64,000 bases of DNA from GCA-003244245 sp036378735 (lineage in GTDB: Bacteria; Actinomycetota; Actinomycetes; Mycobacteriales; Pseudonocardiaceae), in the NCBI GenBank assembly GCA_036378735.1, contig DASUVX010000145.1:46843-110842 (forward strand), in the 5' to 3' direction. The notes under the pieces were generated by a model, which was not told the origin of the DNA, made no database searches, and saw nothing but the letters and a program-made list of their open reading frames with translations. Positions within the stretch are counted from its first letter, which is position 1; each line of letters begins with the position of its first letter. Below are positions 25,583 through 37,268 of the stretch, piece by piece. Both the position numbers and the translations under genes were made by a program.

Positions 25583-26668
25583 TCAGGTCGGGACCAGTAC
25601 TACCCACACCGGGCCGGGTGCGAATGTCAGCGGCGAACCATCCGGCCGGGTGTAACTGGTGACCGCATTAGGGGCTGGGCGCGACCAGCTTCCCGAGAAG
25701 GCCTGCCCGTCGCGCATTACGACCGCATCACCGGAACCGACCGTCGCCGCGAACGGCGATGGTGACCCGGCTGCGTCCCGGACCCCGGTATCGCGTACAG
25801 CTACCCGCTGCAACACTACGGTGGCCGCACTGGGCCGCGGACCAGAAGCCGAGGTGAGCGGCGCGCCGTCCATGGAGATCAGCCACCTACCTTCAGCAGG
25901 CGCCCACTGGACTCCGATGGTGGTCGCCGGGTAGGAGACATCAGTCTGTTGGATCGAGCGGCCCCCGGGTGGCGTGGGTCCGAAGCGAAACCCGATGTCG
26001 CGCGGTGGTGCGCCACCTTGGCGCAGCAGGTCGGCATCACCGAACAGATTGTGCGGCATCTGCCGGCTGCGGTCCCGGCGATAGTCGCCGGGCCTCGCCA
26101 GCGCAGAGACGTCGAGCACCGGCGCGCCCGCCACCAGCGCACCGACCGAGGGCGCCGCCCCGGAGAACGCCAGCGCAGGCCGGCCGAAATTCGCCAACAG
26201 CTCTACGTCGGACGCCCGCGTGCTGCGCACCGGTCCCACCACCGGGGGAACTTGAGACTGGTACACCGCAAGCAGCCGGCTCAGTCCACCCTCGACTGGC
26301 TCCATGTAGACCAGGTCAGCCTGCTCGAGCCCGCGTTGCGGCCGAGCCACCGCCGCATTGTCTATCTTGACCCCGAGTACCGGCGCGTTGAGGTCGGTGG
26401 GCAACCCGGTGAACGGCGAGACCGGTGGTGGTGGGGGTGGCACATCAGGCACTGCGGCGGATAACGGTCCGGACACCGGATCGGGCCCATCAGCAGTGGA
26501 TGGCAGCACATGGGGAGCACTACGACCGAGCGTGCCCGCGGACACTGGAAGCACCGCTGCGGACGGTGCCAACGGAACGCTGCCGGAGCGGGAGAGCACC
26601 GTGATGGGCAGCGCGTACACCAACAGGATCAGGGCCAGCACGCGCAGCACCTGTCCCCTTCGGCCCAT
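25583..26668 (-). CDS. DUF3048 (YerB-like) secreted protein
   Basis: This protein of about 361 residues has one N-terminal membrane or signal segment (VLRVLALILLVYALPITVL), a Pro-rich linker (DVPPPPPPVSPFTG), then the DUF3048 domain: PVLGVKIDNAAVARPQRGLE, ADLVYMEPVEGGLSR and GPVRSTRASD. It ends with GPVWVVLVPT. Function is unknown; it is exported to the cell surface. Several start codons are possible; I used ATG 26668 directly before the hydrophobic segment. It points away from the GGDEF gene and toward the cop promoter. Confidence 0.85.
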   Translation of the reverse strand: MGRRGQVLRVLALILLVYALPITVLSRSGSVPLAPSAAVLPVSAGTLGRSAPHVLPSTADGPDPVSGPLSAAVPDVPPPPPPVSPFTGLPTDLNAPVLGVKIDNAAVARPQRGLEQADLVYMEPVEGGLSRLLAVYQSQVPPVVGPVRSTRASDVELLANFGRPALAFSGAAPSVGALVAGAPVLDVSALARPGDYRRDRSRQMPHNLFGDADLLRQGGAPPRDIGFRFGPTPPGGRSIQQTDVSYPATTIGVQWAPAEGRWLISMDGAPLTSASGPRPSAATVVLQRVAVRDTGVRDAAGSPSPFAATVGSGDAVVMRDGQAFSGSWSRPAPNAVTSYTRPDGSPLTFAPGPVWVVLVPT

Positions 26669-26809
26669 CACCGCCACCGCCTCGCCTACCCCTGGTGCAA
26701 CGTTGAGTGACACTTCATACCAGCGCTGATCGTTGCAGGTGAAATCCCGCGCCGCTAATCGGTCGCAGCAACGCTCCAAGCAACTACTGTACGTACGCCA
26801 TTCACGCCG

Positions 26810-28294
26810 ATGTGTTCACAATGGCGCCGAGGGTTATTACGGAACGTAACAATTGTTCCCTCTATGTGGCACTCCGCTCGGAGGATGACAAGGAGTCGCT
26901 TGCCGATTACGCTGAGGGAGATAGCTCAACGTCACTATCGGGGGCTGCTAGTGAGTGTGAGCCATGGGCTTGAGCGCACCGCACTGTGGCGCGGCCTGTC
27001 GGCTCTGCACCCACTGCGCTGGAAGCTGTGGGGCGAGCGCAAGATAGTCATCGGCTATGTCCTGGCCGTCGATATCACGGCGGTGGCATTGGCTGCCCTA
27101 GTGATAGCAACGGCACCGGTCGACTCGGGCGATCTGTACCGATTCGGGTTGCTGGCGGCAGGGGCCGTCGTGCACCGGGAAGCGGTTCGCCGAATCGAGA
27201 ACCTGCGGGAACGGGCCGCCGGCCCTGGCCTGCTGACTAATCTCGGCTCGTTGTGGATCTTTGCGGCGGTGTTGTCTGTGGCACTACCGCTGGTGTTCGG
27301 CATGGCTGCGCTGGTCCACCTGCACTCCTGGTATCGGGGCAGCGGCGCCAGGTTGTACCGCAAGCTGTTCTCCGCCGCGTCCATGGTGCTCGCGTCCACG
27401 GCCGCCGCCGCGGTGCTGCAACTCGTGCAGCCCACGGAGTACCCGATCATCCCGCACGGCCCGCCCGGGCTCGCTGTCGTGCTCGGTGCCGCGGCGTTGT
27501 ACTGGCTGGTGAACGTCGTCGTCGTGGTCGGCGCCGTGGTGATGTCCGATCCGCTGCAGCCGGCCCGTCAGGCCTTGGGCGACCTGAGCGAGCAGGTTGT
27601 CGTGGCAGCCTCGCTCGGGCTAGCGGTCGCGCTGGCCATGATGCTTGCCTTCCAGCCGTGGCTGGTCGTCTTTCCGATGATCGCTGCGATCCCGCTGCAT
27701 CGGGCGTTGCTCCTACCGCACTTCCAGCAAGCCGCTCGCACCGACTGCAAGACTGGCTTGCTCACTGCGGGCTTCTGGCGCGAGGAAGCGGGCCGGGAAA
27801 TCCAACGGGCCCGCCGGCTGGCTGAGCCGCTCGGGGTGCTGATGCTGGACCTTGATCACTTCAAGTCGTTCAACGACCGGATGGGACATCTAGTCGGTGA
27901 TCAGCTGCTCCGTGCGGTGGCAGACGAGCTTCGCTCCGAGACCAGGCCTTATGACCTGGTGGGCCGATTCGGCGGTGAAGAATTTGTGATTCTGCTGCCC
28001 GGTGTCGGAACCGCGCAGGTCGAGCACATCGCAGACCGGATCCGCGAGCGAATCAGCCGGTTGCGGGTCCTGGTGGACGGTCCGCACGAGCGCCCGACGA
28101 CGGTAGACGGCATCAGGGTGTCGATCGGCGCGGCCGTCAGGCCCGACGATGGGGACGACATCGACCACCTCGTGCTCGCCGCCGACGGCGCGCTGCTGGC
28201 CGCCAAGGCCGCCGGCCGCGACCGCGTCCGCCTAGCAACCCACCAGCAACTCCTCCGCCAACAACCCCCGTTAAACCCCGCTACCCCCCGCTAA
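26810..28294 (+). CDS. Membrane-bound diguanylate cyclase (GGDEF)
   Basis: This 494-residue protein has an N-terminal region with about seven hydrophobic helices (residues 80-300) and a C-terminal GGDEF domain. The active site is intact as GGEEF, with LDLDHFKSFND binding metal and GTP. The inhibitory I-site RxxD (RPYD) lies exactly five residues before GGEEF, so product inhibition is expected. It would make c-di-GMP in response to an unknown membrane signal. The exact start is unsure; the ATG at 26810 has no strong ribosome site. The stop is followed within two bases by the second double-hairpin repeat. Confidence 0.9.
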   Translation: MCSQWRRGLLRNVTIVPSMWHSARRMTRSRLPITLREIAQRHYRGLLVSVSHGLERTALWRGLSALHPLRWKLWGERKIVIGYVLAVDITAVALAALVIATAPVDSGDLYRFGLLAAGAVVHREAVRRIENLRERAAGPGLLTNLGSLWIFAAVLSVALPLVFGMAALVHLHSWYRGSGARLYRKLFSAASMVLASTAAAAVLQLVQPTEYPIIPHGPPGLAVVLGAAALYWLVNVVVVVGAVVMSDPLQPARQALGDLSEQVVVAASLGLAVALAMMLAFQPWLVVFPMIAAIPLHRALLLPHFQQAARTDCKTGLLTAGFWREEAGREIQRARRLAEPLGVLMLDLDHFKSFNDRMGHLVGDQLLRAVADELRSETRPYDLVGRFGGEEFVILLPGVGTAQVEHIADRIRERISRLRVLVDGPHERPTTVDGIRVSIGAAVRPDDGDDIDHLVLAADGALLAAKAAGRDRVRLATHQQLLRQQPPLNPATPR

Positions 28295-28295
28295 A

Positions 28296-28362
28296 AACCC
28301 CGATATGGAGACATATCGGGGTTATAGAGTCGCCTGATAGCCCGATATGGCTCCATGTCGGG
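28296..28362. repeat. Dispersed double-hairpin element, copy 2 (diverged)
   Basis: The left unit, 28296-28323, has perfect 12-base arms (AACCCCGATATG and its complement) around a GAGA loop. The right unit, 28341-28362, folds as CCCGATATGG and CCATGTCGGG with one G-U pair. The right unit equals the inverse complement of the left core with a few changes, reproducing the architecture of 6943-7008. The element begins two bases after the GGDEF stop and ends 16 bases before the fbiC start. Confidence 0.82.
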
Positions 28363-28378
28363 CGGGGCGGGAGGCGTG

Positions 28379-30716
<2,338 letters not shown>

Positions 30717-30730
<14 letters not shown>

Positions 30731-33341
30731 CCCGGACACACATCCGGAGCTGGGCGAACAGCTCGTCGCGGCTGGTGACGTCCAACCGCTGACGCATCCG
30801 GGCGACGTGATGCTCGACGGTCTTGGCCGAGATGAACAGGCGCTGCCCGATCTGGCGGTAGGTCAGTCCAGTCAAGATAAGCTCAGCAACTTCACGTTCC
30901 CGGTCGCTGAGCATGGGCGCGGTGGTTGGTCGGGAGGTGGACTGCGGGCCGGGCAGATCGTCACCGTCTACCTGGGAGAGCGCCGCACCGGGTCCGCTGG
31001 CCTGCAGCGCACGAGCACACCCCAGTAGGGCGACCATCGCCTTACGGTCGGTGGTGCGGATCGCGGCCTGACCGGCCAGCCGGGAGCCGTCGTTCGCCAG
31101 CCCGATCGACTGCAACCCACGCGCGGCGGACTCCACTTCGGAGGGGTCGAAGTCTCCGGACAACACCTGCATCCACGCGCGGCCGGCAGCAGCGAGAACA
31201 GCGGCGTAGTGGCTGCCCCTGGCTGCCTTCATCAGCCCCTCCGCATGCGGCTGCGCCGCGGCGGGTTGCTCTCGCAGGATGGCGGCATGCAGGCCGCACC
31301 AGTGCAGCGGCGCTGACCACAGCGGAGGGTCACCCAGCCGCTCCAGCAGGATTCGAGCCTGTTCCAGATGCGGCTCAACGCGGTCGGACTCTCGTAATCT
31401 GGCCGCCGCGACGGCCAGCTCGCCCAGCGGCAGCAGAGTGAATAGATCGACGGGGTACCGGACAATCGCCTCCCGGGCGGCGACCCAGGCGATATGCAGG
31501 GCGGGGATGTCGCTTTCTCGCCTGGCCAGACCAACCGCCAGCGCAGCGGCGAACAGTTCTTCACGAGGTTCGAGGGTTCCCGAGTCGGTGACGGTGCGGT
31601 CCACCCAGCACCGGGCCACGGCGGCGTCGCCGCGGATCATCGCGGTCCACGCCAGCAGCAGTTGGTGGCGTCCCCGCGCGGACAATCCGCCCGCACCGCT
31701 TTCCAGGGCACGTTCCAACACCGACACTGCGACATTGAGTTCCCCGGAATGCAGAGCCACGATGGCCGCCAACGCAGCCGGAGTATCCGGGAGGAGCACG
31801 CCACTGCCGCCGGGTTCTAGTAGCGCGGCAGCCCGGGTCAGCGTGGACAGCGCCGTAGTGGGTGCCGACGTCGGCGAGTCGACAATCGACTCGAGCACTC
31901 CGCCGGCCATCAGCGCCTCCGCGCCGGCCACCAGCGTCGGCGGTCGGTCACCGTCGGAGGCCGCCAGCACCTGCCGGGCGTCGGTCAGCGATCCGGTGCC
32001 GAGCAGGGCCAAGGCGGCCAACGGTGCTGCCGACCCCATCCGGGCGGTACCAATCCAGCGGTAGACTTCAGCACTGCGAGCAAGCAGACCGCGCCGGGCC
32101 AAGACCGCGCCCGCAACAGTGCCGGCTCTGGCGAGATCAGGACAACCGGCATCGGATAATGCCTGATCAGCCAGCCACAGCGCGGTGTCCAGGTCGCCGG
32201 CAAGTGCCGCAGCCTCAGCGCGGCGGGGCGCCAGCGAAGCCGGATCGCCGCCGGCGGAGACGGCTTGGGTGTAGAGCTGCACGGCGTTGACCGCGGCGTC
32301 AGGCCCGGCTGCGACTCCGGAGGTTGCGCCGGCCAAAGCAGCATCACCGGCAGTTTCGAATACCTTTGCGAGGTCGCCACCGCGGGCGCCCGCGGCCAGC
32401 AGCTGCTGCGCCAGATCGAGCGCCGGACGGCCGCGTTCGAGGTGCGCGTCGAGCACCAGCCGCAGGAGGACCCGCCTGGTACCCGGTGCCGCACCGGCGA
32501 CCAGCGCGCGGCCCACGAGCGGGATTAGCTGACCGTCGCTGCGCAGCAGACCATGCGACTGCGCCATCGACCACAGGTCGGCAATCGCGGGCAAATCGAC
32601 CCTGAGCACCGAAGCGAGAATCTCGGCGTCGGGAGCGGCACCCAGCCCCACCGCGAGAAGCAATCCGCGCAACAGGCGCGGCAACCGGTCCAGGTCGTAC
32701 CGGACGCGGTCGATTACCCTCGGCGGCAGCTCGGGACGATCACCATCTAGCCAGTCAGCGTTACACAACGAGCTGACGACCTGGTCGATGAGCATCGGCG
32801 ATCCACCGGTCTGCTCGTAGAGCAGGTCGACCATTGCCGCGGACGGGGCTTGACCGAGCAGTGCCGCGCAGCGGAGCTGCGTTGCGCCGCGGTCGAGCCG
32901 ACCCAACAGGACCGGCCGCTGCTGACGGCTCACCGCCTGCTCGAGCGCGTCCAACTCGGGTTTGCGCGGCCAGGGCCGGTAAGCGACGACGATCCGCGGT
33001 TCGCCGGTCAACGCGAACCGGCACAACGGATCGAGGTCGCTGCCCGGCAGCTGATGTGCATCGTCGACCAAGACAGCCACATTCACGGCCGCCGACGCCG
33101 TCGGCTCGGACCGGGTCGCATCCATCCCCACCACAGTCACTCCTGCCGCGAGGTAGGCCTCGCGCAGAGCGGCCAACAGCGCGCTTTTGCCGGACCCCCC
33201 GGCGCCCACGACACCGATCGACAGCGGCGCCGACGGATCAGCACAGACCCTTTCGTACAGCACCTGCGCGGGCAACACGCCGGCCAGCGAAACCTCGGGG
33301 TGACCTTGCCGGGGTCGGTAACGTGCCGTCACCTGGTTCAC
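30717..33341 (-). CDS. LuxR-type ATPase regulator of the ini-like cluster (IniR-like)
   Basis: This 874-residue regulator has an N-terminal AAA-type ATPase (Walker A GAGGSGKS at residues 46-53, Walker B VAVLVDDAHQL), a long helical repeat middle, and a C-terminal LuxR HTH (LSDREREVAELILTGLTYRQ, IGQRLFISAKTVEHHVARMR). I chose GTG 33341, which overlaps the Hsp70-like gene's TGA as GTGA; extension beyond it runs in a Pro-rich shadow frame. Coupling to that gene and the dynamin genes beyond it recalls the mycobacterial iniBAC neighbourhood, where Rv0339c is the regulator. Target genes are inferred. Confidence 0.85.
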
Positions 33342-35077
33342 GTAGTGGGCCTCCGATGGTTGGACGGGCTGGTCGTGGGGGCAGGTGCGGTAGTCGTGGA
33401 TGTGGGGTGCGGGGGTTGGGTGGTTGGTGCCGGTGGCGTTGAGGACGCGGTGGTGGTCGCGGCTGGAGTCGTGGTGCGGCTCGTGGTCGGAGGGGGATTG
33501 GACCAGCTGGTCGTCCAGGTGTAGGTGGTGACCCAACTGGGCGCAGGGCCGCCGGCGGGCGGCGCCGCGGCATCCGGCTTGGCGGGGCCCCCAGCGGGCT
33601 GGTGCGGAGCCCTAGGCGATGTCGTACTGACAACCCCATAGGAGCCGGCTGCGCCGGAGCCGACTTCGCCGCCCATCCCGGCACTGTCGACCGGACCCGC
33701 GGGATCCGGAACCGGCGGCAGGCCGGGCGCCGGCGTACTGGGCGCCGGCTTGGCACTGGGCGCAGGGGTTCCGGCCTTCGCCGAAGGGTTGGGCTCGCTA
33801 CGGGCGATCAAGAACGGAACTGATCCCACTCCGGCCGCGGTGAGCACGGCTAGAGCGCTGGCGAGGGCAATCCGGGTCACCCTGCGGGACTTCATTCGGC
33901 GCCATTGAGCTTCGGCGGGTTCGACATCGAGGGGGATGGCGGTCAGGGATGGCCGTTGGGGTGGCGGTGCCGGGTCGAAGGCCGGCTGCGCAGGATCTGG
34001 TGGAGGGGTGCCGGCGGGGTGGGCGAGGGCAGCGCCGCGGGCGAGAGTGGCGGCGCCGCGGGCGATGGTAGTGGCGGGGTCGGCGTCGATGGTGACGGGT
34101 TGGTCGAGGTCAGCGGACACCAGTTGGGCGACCAGGGGGATGCAGGAGGATCCGCCGACCAGCACCACGGCGTCGAGATGGTGGGGCTCGAGCTGGGCGG
34201 TGTGCAGGGCGCGGCGCAGGGCCTGGAGGGTTTCGGACAGCTGGGGGCGGATCATGTCGTCGAACTCGGTGCGGTGCAGCCGGACCTGGGTCTGGATGCC
34301 GGGGGCGGTCACCGGGATGGTGACCTCGGTGTCGGCCGACAGTGCCTGGGTGGCCTGGGTGCACTGGCCGCGCAGCGCGGCGGTGGCGGCCAGGGTGGCC
34401 GGGTCGTCGGCGTCGAGCTCGGCTAGAGCCGGGACCGCGGCGAGCAGGTGGCCGAACACTGCGTCATCGAAGTCCGCGCCGCCCAGTTGGGGTAAATGTT
34501 GGGGAGTGCCCAGCACGGTGCACTGGCCGGTGCCGGTGGCGCAGATCACGGTCGCGTCGAAGGTGGTGCCGCCCAGGTCATAGATTGCCAGAGTGCGCCC
34601 GGCGCCGGCGTGGCCGGCCCCGGCGGCTTCCGGCTCGGGGCACAATCGCACCTGGTCCAGCCCCTCGGCGGTCAACGCCGCGGCCAGCACCGCACGCTTG
34701 TAGTCGCCCCAGGTGGCCGGGTGAGTCATGACGATGCCGTCGGCTGGGCCGCCCTGCTGGGCAGCGACCTGGTCGGCCACCCAGCGGGCCAGCATCGCAG
34801 TGAGCTGCGCCGCGGTGTAGGCCTGCCCCCCGATCACCATCGGCACCTCATCGCCGATACGCCCGGTGAAGCCGCGCACCACCCGATCCGGGTCGGTGAC
34901 CGCCCGCTGTTGCGCGGCCTGGCCTACCACCAGCCGGCCAGGCTCACCCGGATCCACCACCGAGGGCACGGCCACCGAGCCGTTGCCCAACGACACCACC
35001 TCAGCCGGCTCCGCCGCCCGGCACACTGCCGCCGTGGTGACCGTGTTGCCCACATCAATGCCCAGCCAGTAGCCCAT
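33338..35077 (-). CDS. Membrane-anchored Hsp70-like ATPase with Pro/Thr-rich tail
   Basis: This 579-residue protein has an actin/Hsp70-type ATPase domain (residues 1-360) with phosphate-1 GIDVGNTVTT, phosphate-2 IYDLGGTTFDATV and adenosine motif VVLVGGSSCIP. There is no canonical peptide-binding domain. Instead a basic stretch (RRMKSRRVTR) leads to one membrane helix near residue 410-430 and an extracellular Pro/Ala/Thr/Ser-rich tail of about 150 residues. ATG 35077 follows AGGAGGG. It is cotranscribed with the IniR-like regulator and diverges from the dynamin pair, so a shared envelope-stress role is inferred. Confidence 0.85.
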   Translation of the reverse strand: MGYWLGIDVGNTVTTAAVCRAAEPAEVVSLGNGSVAVPSVVDPGEPGRLVVGQAAQQRAVTDPDRVVRGFTGRIGDEVPMVIGGQAYTAAQLTAMLARWVADQVAAQQGGPADGIVMTHPATWGDYKRAVLAAALTAEGLDQVRLCPEPEAAGAGHAGAGRTLAIYDLGGTTFDATVICATGTGQCTVLGTPQHLPQLGGADFDDAVFGHLLAAVPALAELDADDPATLAATAALRGQCTQATQALSADTEVTIPVTAPGIQTQVRLHRTEFDDMIRPQLSETLQALRRALHTAQLEPHHLDAVVLVGGSSCIPLVAQLVSADLDQPVTIDADPATTIARGAATLARGAALAHPAGTPPPDPAQPAFDPAPPPQRPSLTAIPLDVEPAEAQWRRMKSRRVTRIALASALAVLTAAGVGSVPFLIARSEPNPSAKAGTPAPSAKPAPSTPAPGLPPVPDPAGPVDSAGMGGEVGSGAAGSYGVVSTTSPRAPHQPAGGPAKPDAAAPPAGGPAPSWVTTYTWTTSWSNPPPTTSRTTTPAATTTASSTPPAPTTQPPHPTSTTTAPAPTTSPSNHRRPTT

Positions 35078-35447
35078 CGGCCATACCCTCCTCATCCCGA
35101 CCGCCCGCAGACCCTAAAACCACGCGTGAGCCGACCTGACGGGACTGGCTGCGTATCGCCAACACGAGGTGCACTGTTAGCGACACGGTGAGTGACGATC
35201 AGCACTGGGCAAACCGAATGCCGATGTGGCGAGGACCCTAGGGGTCCCGGGTATCCAGCCCAGAACCCGCCCCGGCCCTGGCGCGGTCACTCCCCCTGAT
35301 CAGGACCGCGGGTGAGCCCCGAGGGCTGGCCCGCACGCCCAGTGCATGGGAGTAGCCTCCGGACGGCCAAGCACCACGCCAGCTCCGCCACCCCCTGCCC
35401 CGGGGTGACGGAGCTGGTTGCATGACCGCATCTAGAGAGGGCAACCA
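35078..35447. other. Divergent promoter region of the ini-like cluster
   Basis: No gene is apparent. A short dyad, GGACCC-TAG-GGGTCC, lies at 35233-35247, near the middle of the spacer between the Hsp70-like gene and the first dynamin gene. It is a candidate operator for the LuxR-type regulator encoded in the cluster. Confidence 0.4.
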
Positions 35448-37268
35448 GTGAGCGCAGCAGGGCCCCCCGGCTTGGACATCGTTGACCGGGCTACCGGCTT
35501 GACCGAGGCGGGCGACCGGAAGGACCTGGCGCAGCGGCTGGTACACACCCGCCGGCGCCTACTCGATCCCACTGTGCGGGTGCTCGTCATCGGCGAGTTC
35601 AAACAAGGCAAGAGCTTGCTGGTCAACGCACTTGTCGATGCCCCGGTTTGCCCGGTGGACGACGACATCTCCACCGCGGTACCCACCGAAGTCCATTACT
35701 CCAAGACCCCCATCGCGATGCTGGTGGGTAGCACCGGCGATACCGACGATCACTTGACCCGGGTCGAGGTGCCGATGGACGAACTCGCCGCGCACGTGTC
35801 CGAGGCGGGTAACCCTGCCAATCGGCAAGGCTTGTTGCGGGCCGAGGTCGGCATTCCCCGGCAGATCCTGGCCGACGGGCTGGTCCTGGTCGACACCACC
35901 GGTGTCGGTGGCCTGAGTTCGGTGCACACGACCGGCACCTTGGCGGCACTACCGACAGCCGACGCCGTCCTGCTGGTCTCCGACTCCTCCCAGGAGTACT
36001 CCGAACCCGAGATCAACTTCCTGCGGCAGGCGGTAAAGCTATGTCCCAACGTCGCCTGCGTGCTCACCAAGATCGACCTTTACCCGCAGTGGCGCCGCAT
36101 CGCCGAGCTGGATCGCGTTCACCTTGCGGGCGCCAAGGTGGCAGCGGACCTGCTCCCGGTGTCCTCGACGCTTCGATTGCACGCGATTCAAGCTGACGAC
36201 AAGCAGCTGCATGACGAGTCCGGGTTCCCAGCGCTGGTGGGGTATCTGCTGGGCGCGGTGGCCAATGCCGACCGGTTGAGCCGCCGCAGCGTGGCACACG
36301 ACATATTCACGGTCACCGACCACCTCGCGGTGTCGTTACGCGCCGAACTGCGGGCCCTGCAGAATCCCGACGACAACCTGGCGCTGATGGCCGAGCTGAA
36401 GGCTGCCCAGGCTCGCGCGGAGGATCTGCACCTGCGCTCATCGCGATGGCAGCAGACCCTCAGCGATGGGATTGCGGACCTGTACGCCGACATCGAGCAC
36501 GACCTGCGCGACCGGTTGCGCCAGGTGATCCGCAATGGCGAGGCCGCCTTGGAACAGGCCGACCCGAGCGCGATCTGGGAACAGTTCACCGAGTGGCTCA
36601 CCGAGCAGCTCGCCGCGGCCACCTCCGACAATTTCGTGTGGGCCAACCAGCGAGCGCAGTGGGTCGCGCACCAGGTCGCCGAGCACTTCGCCGAAGATGG
36701 CGGTGAGCTACTTCCCGAACTTCGGTTGGGAGATGCGGCGACCACCCTGGACGCGGTACCTGAGCTGATGGCGCCCAAGGTCGAAGATCCGAAGCTTTTC
36801 GGCAAGCTGCTCACCGGAATGCGCGGCTCCTATGGCGGCATGTTGATGTTCGGCATGTTGACCACGCTCGCTGGGATGTCCCTGCTCAACCCCATCTCGC
36901 TGGCTGCCGGGTTGCTACTCGGCGGCAGGACGCTTCGCGAGGACAAGCAAAACCGGCTCAAACGCCACCAAGCCGAGGCTCAGATGCTGTTGCGCAAACA
37001 GGTCGACGACGCCAGCTTCCATGTCAGCAAGGAGCTGCGAGATCGGTTGCGCGAAGTCCAACGGCTGTTGCGAGACCACTTCACCGAGGTGGCCACTGAA
37101 CTGCACCGCTCGCTGTCGGAGTCGATCCAGGCCGCGGAGAAGGCCGCGAACACAGAGGCGTCCGCCCGGAACCAGCGGATCCACCGGATCAAGACCGAGC
37201 TCGCCCAGATCGACACGCTGCGCCAGCACGCGCGCGACCTGATGACGAGCCCGGGAACCGGGTCGTGA
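35448..37268 (+). CDS. iniA: Dynamin-like GTPase, IniA-type
   Basis: This 606-residue bacterial dynamin has a GTPase domain with P-loop GEFKQGKS (residues 49-56), switch region LVDTTGVGG (DTPG-like, with Thr for Pro) and TKID specificity motif. A helical neck follows, then a hydrophobic paddle (GGMLMFGMLTTLAGMSLLNP, residues about 465-490), then a long C-terminal coiled coil. Family members such as mycobacterial IniA bind and remodel membranes and are induced by cell-wall inhibitors. GTG start at 35448 with GAGAGGG upstream. Its stop overlaps the next dynamin start as GTGA. Confidence 0.88.
   Translation: MSAAGPPGLDIVDRATGLTEAGDRKDLAQRLVHTRRRLLDPTVRVLVIGEFKQGKSLLVNALVDAPVCPVDDDISTAVPTEVHYSKTPIAMLVGSTGDTDDHLTRVEVPMDELAAHVSEAGNPANRQGLLRAEVGIPRQILADGLVLVDTTGVGGLSSVHTTGTLAALPTADAVLLVSDSSQEYSEPEINFLRQAVKLCPNVACVLTKIDLYPQWRRIAELDRVHLAGAKVAADLLPVSSTLRLHAIQADDKQLHDESGFPALVGYLLGAVANADRLSRRSVAHDIFTVTDHLAVSLRAELRALQNPDDNLALMAELKAAQARAEDLHLRSSRWQQTLSDGIADLYADIEHDLRDRLRQVIRNGEAALEQADPSAIWEQFTEWLTEQLAAATSDNFVWANQRAQWVAHQVAEHFAEDGGELLPELRLGDAATTLDAVPELMAPKVEDPKLFGKLLTGMRGSYGGMLMFGMLTTLAGMSLLNPISLAAGLLLGGRTLREDKQNRLKRHQAEAQMLLRKQVDDASFHVSKELRDRLREVQRLLRDHFTEVATELHRSLSESIQAAEKAANTEASARNQRIHRIKTELAQIDTLRQHARDLMTSPGTGS

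Noticed and set aside
33338..33600. Separate small Pro/Thr-rich gene at the end of the Hsp70-like protein
   Set aside because: The low-complexity region is in frame with the ATPase and membrane helix, so it is the protein's tail.
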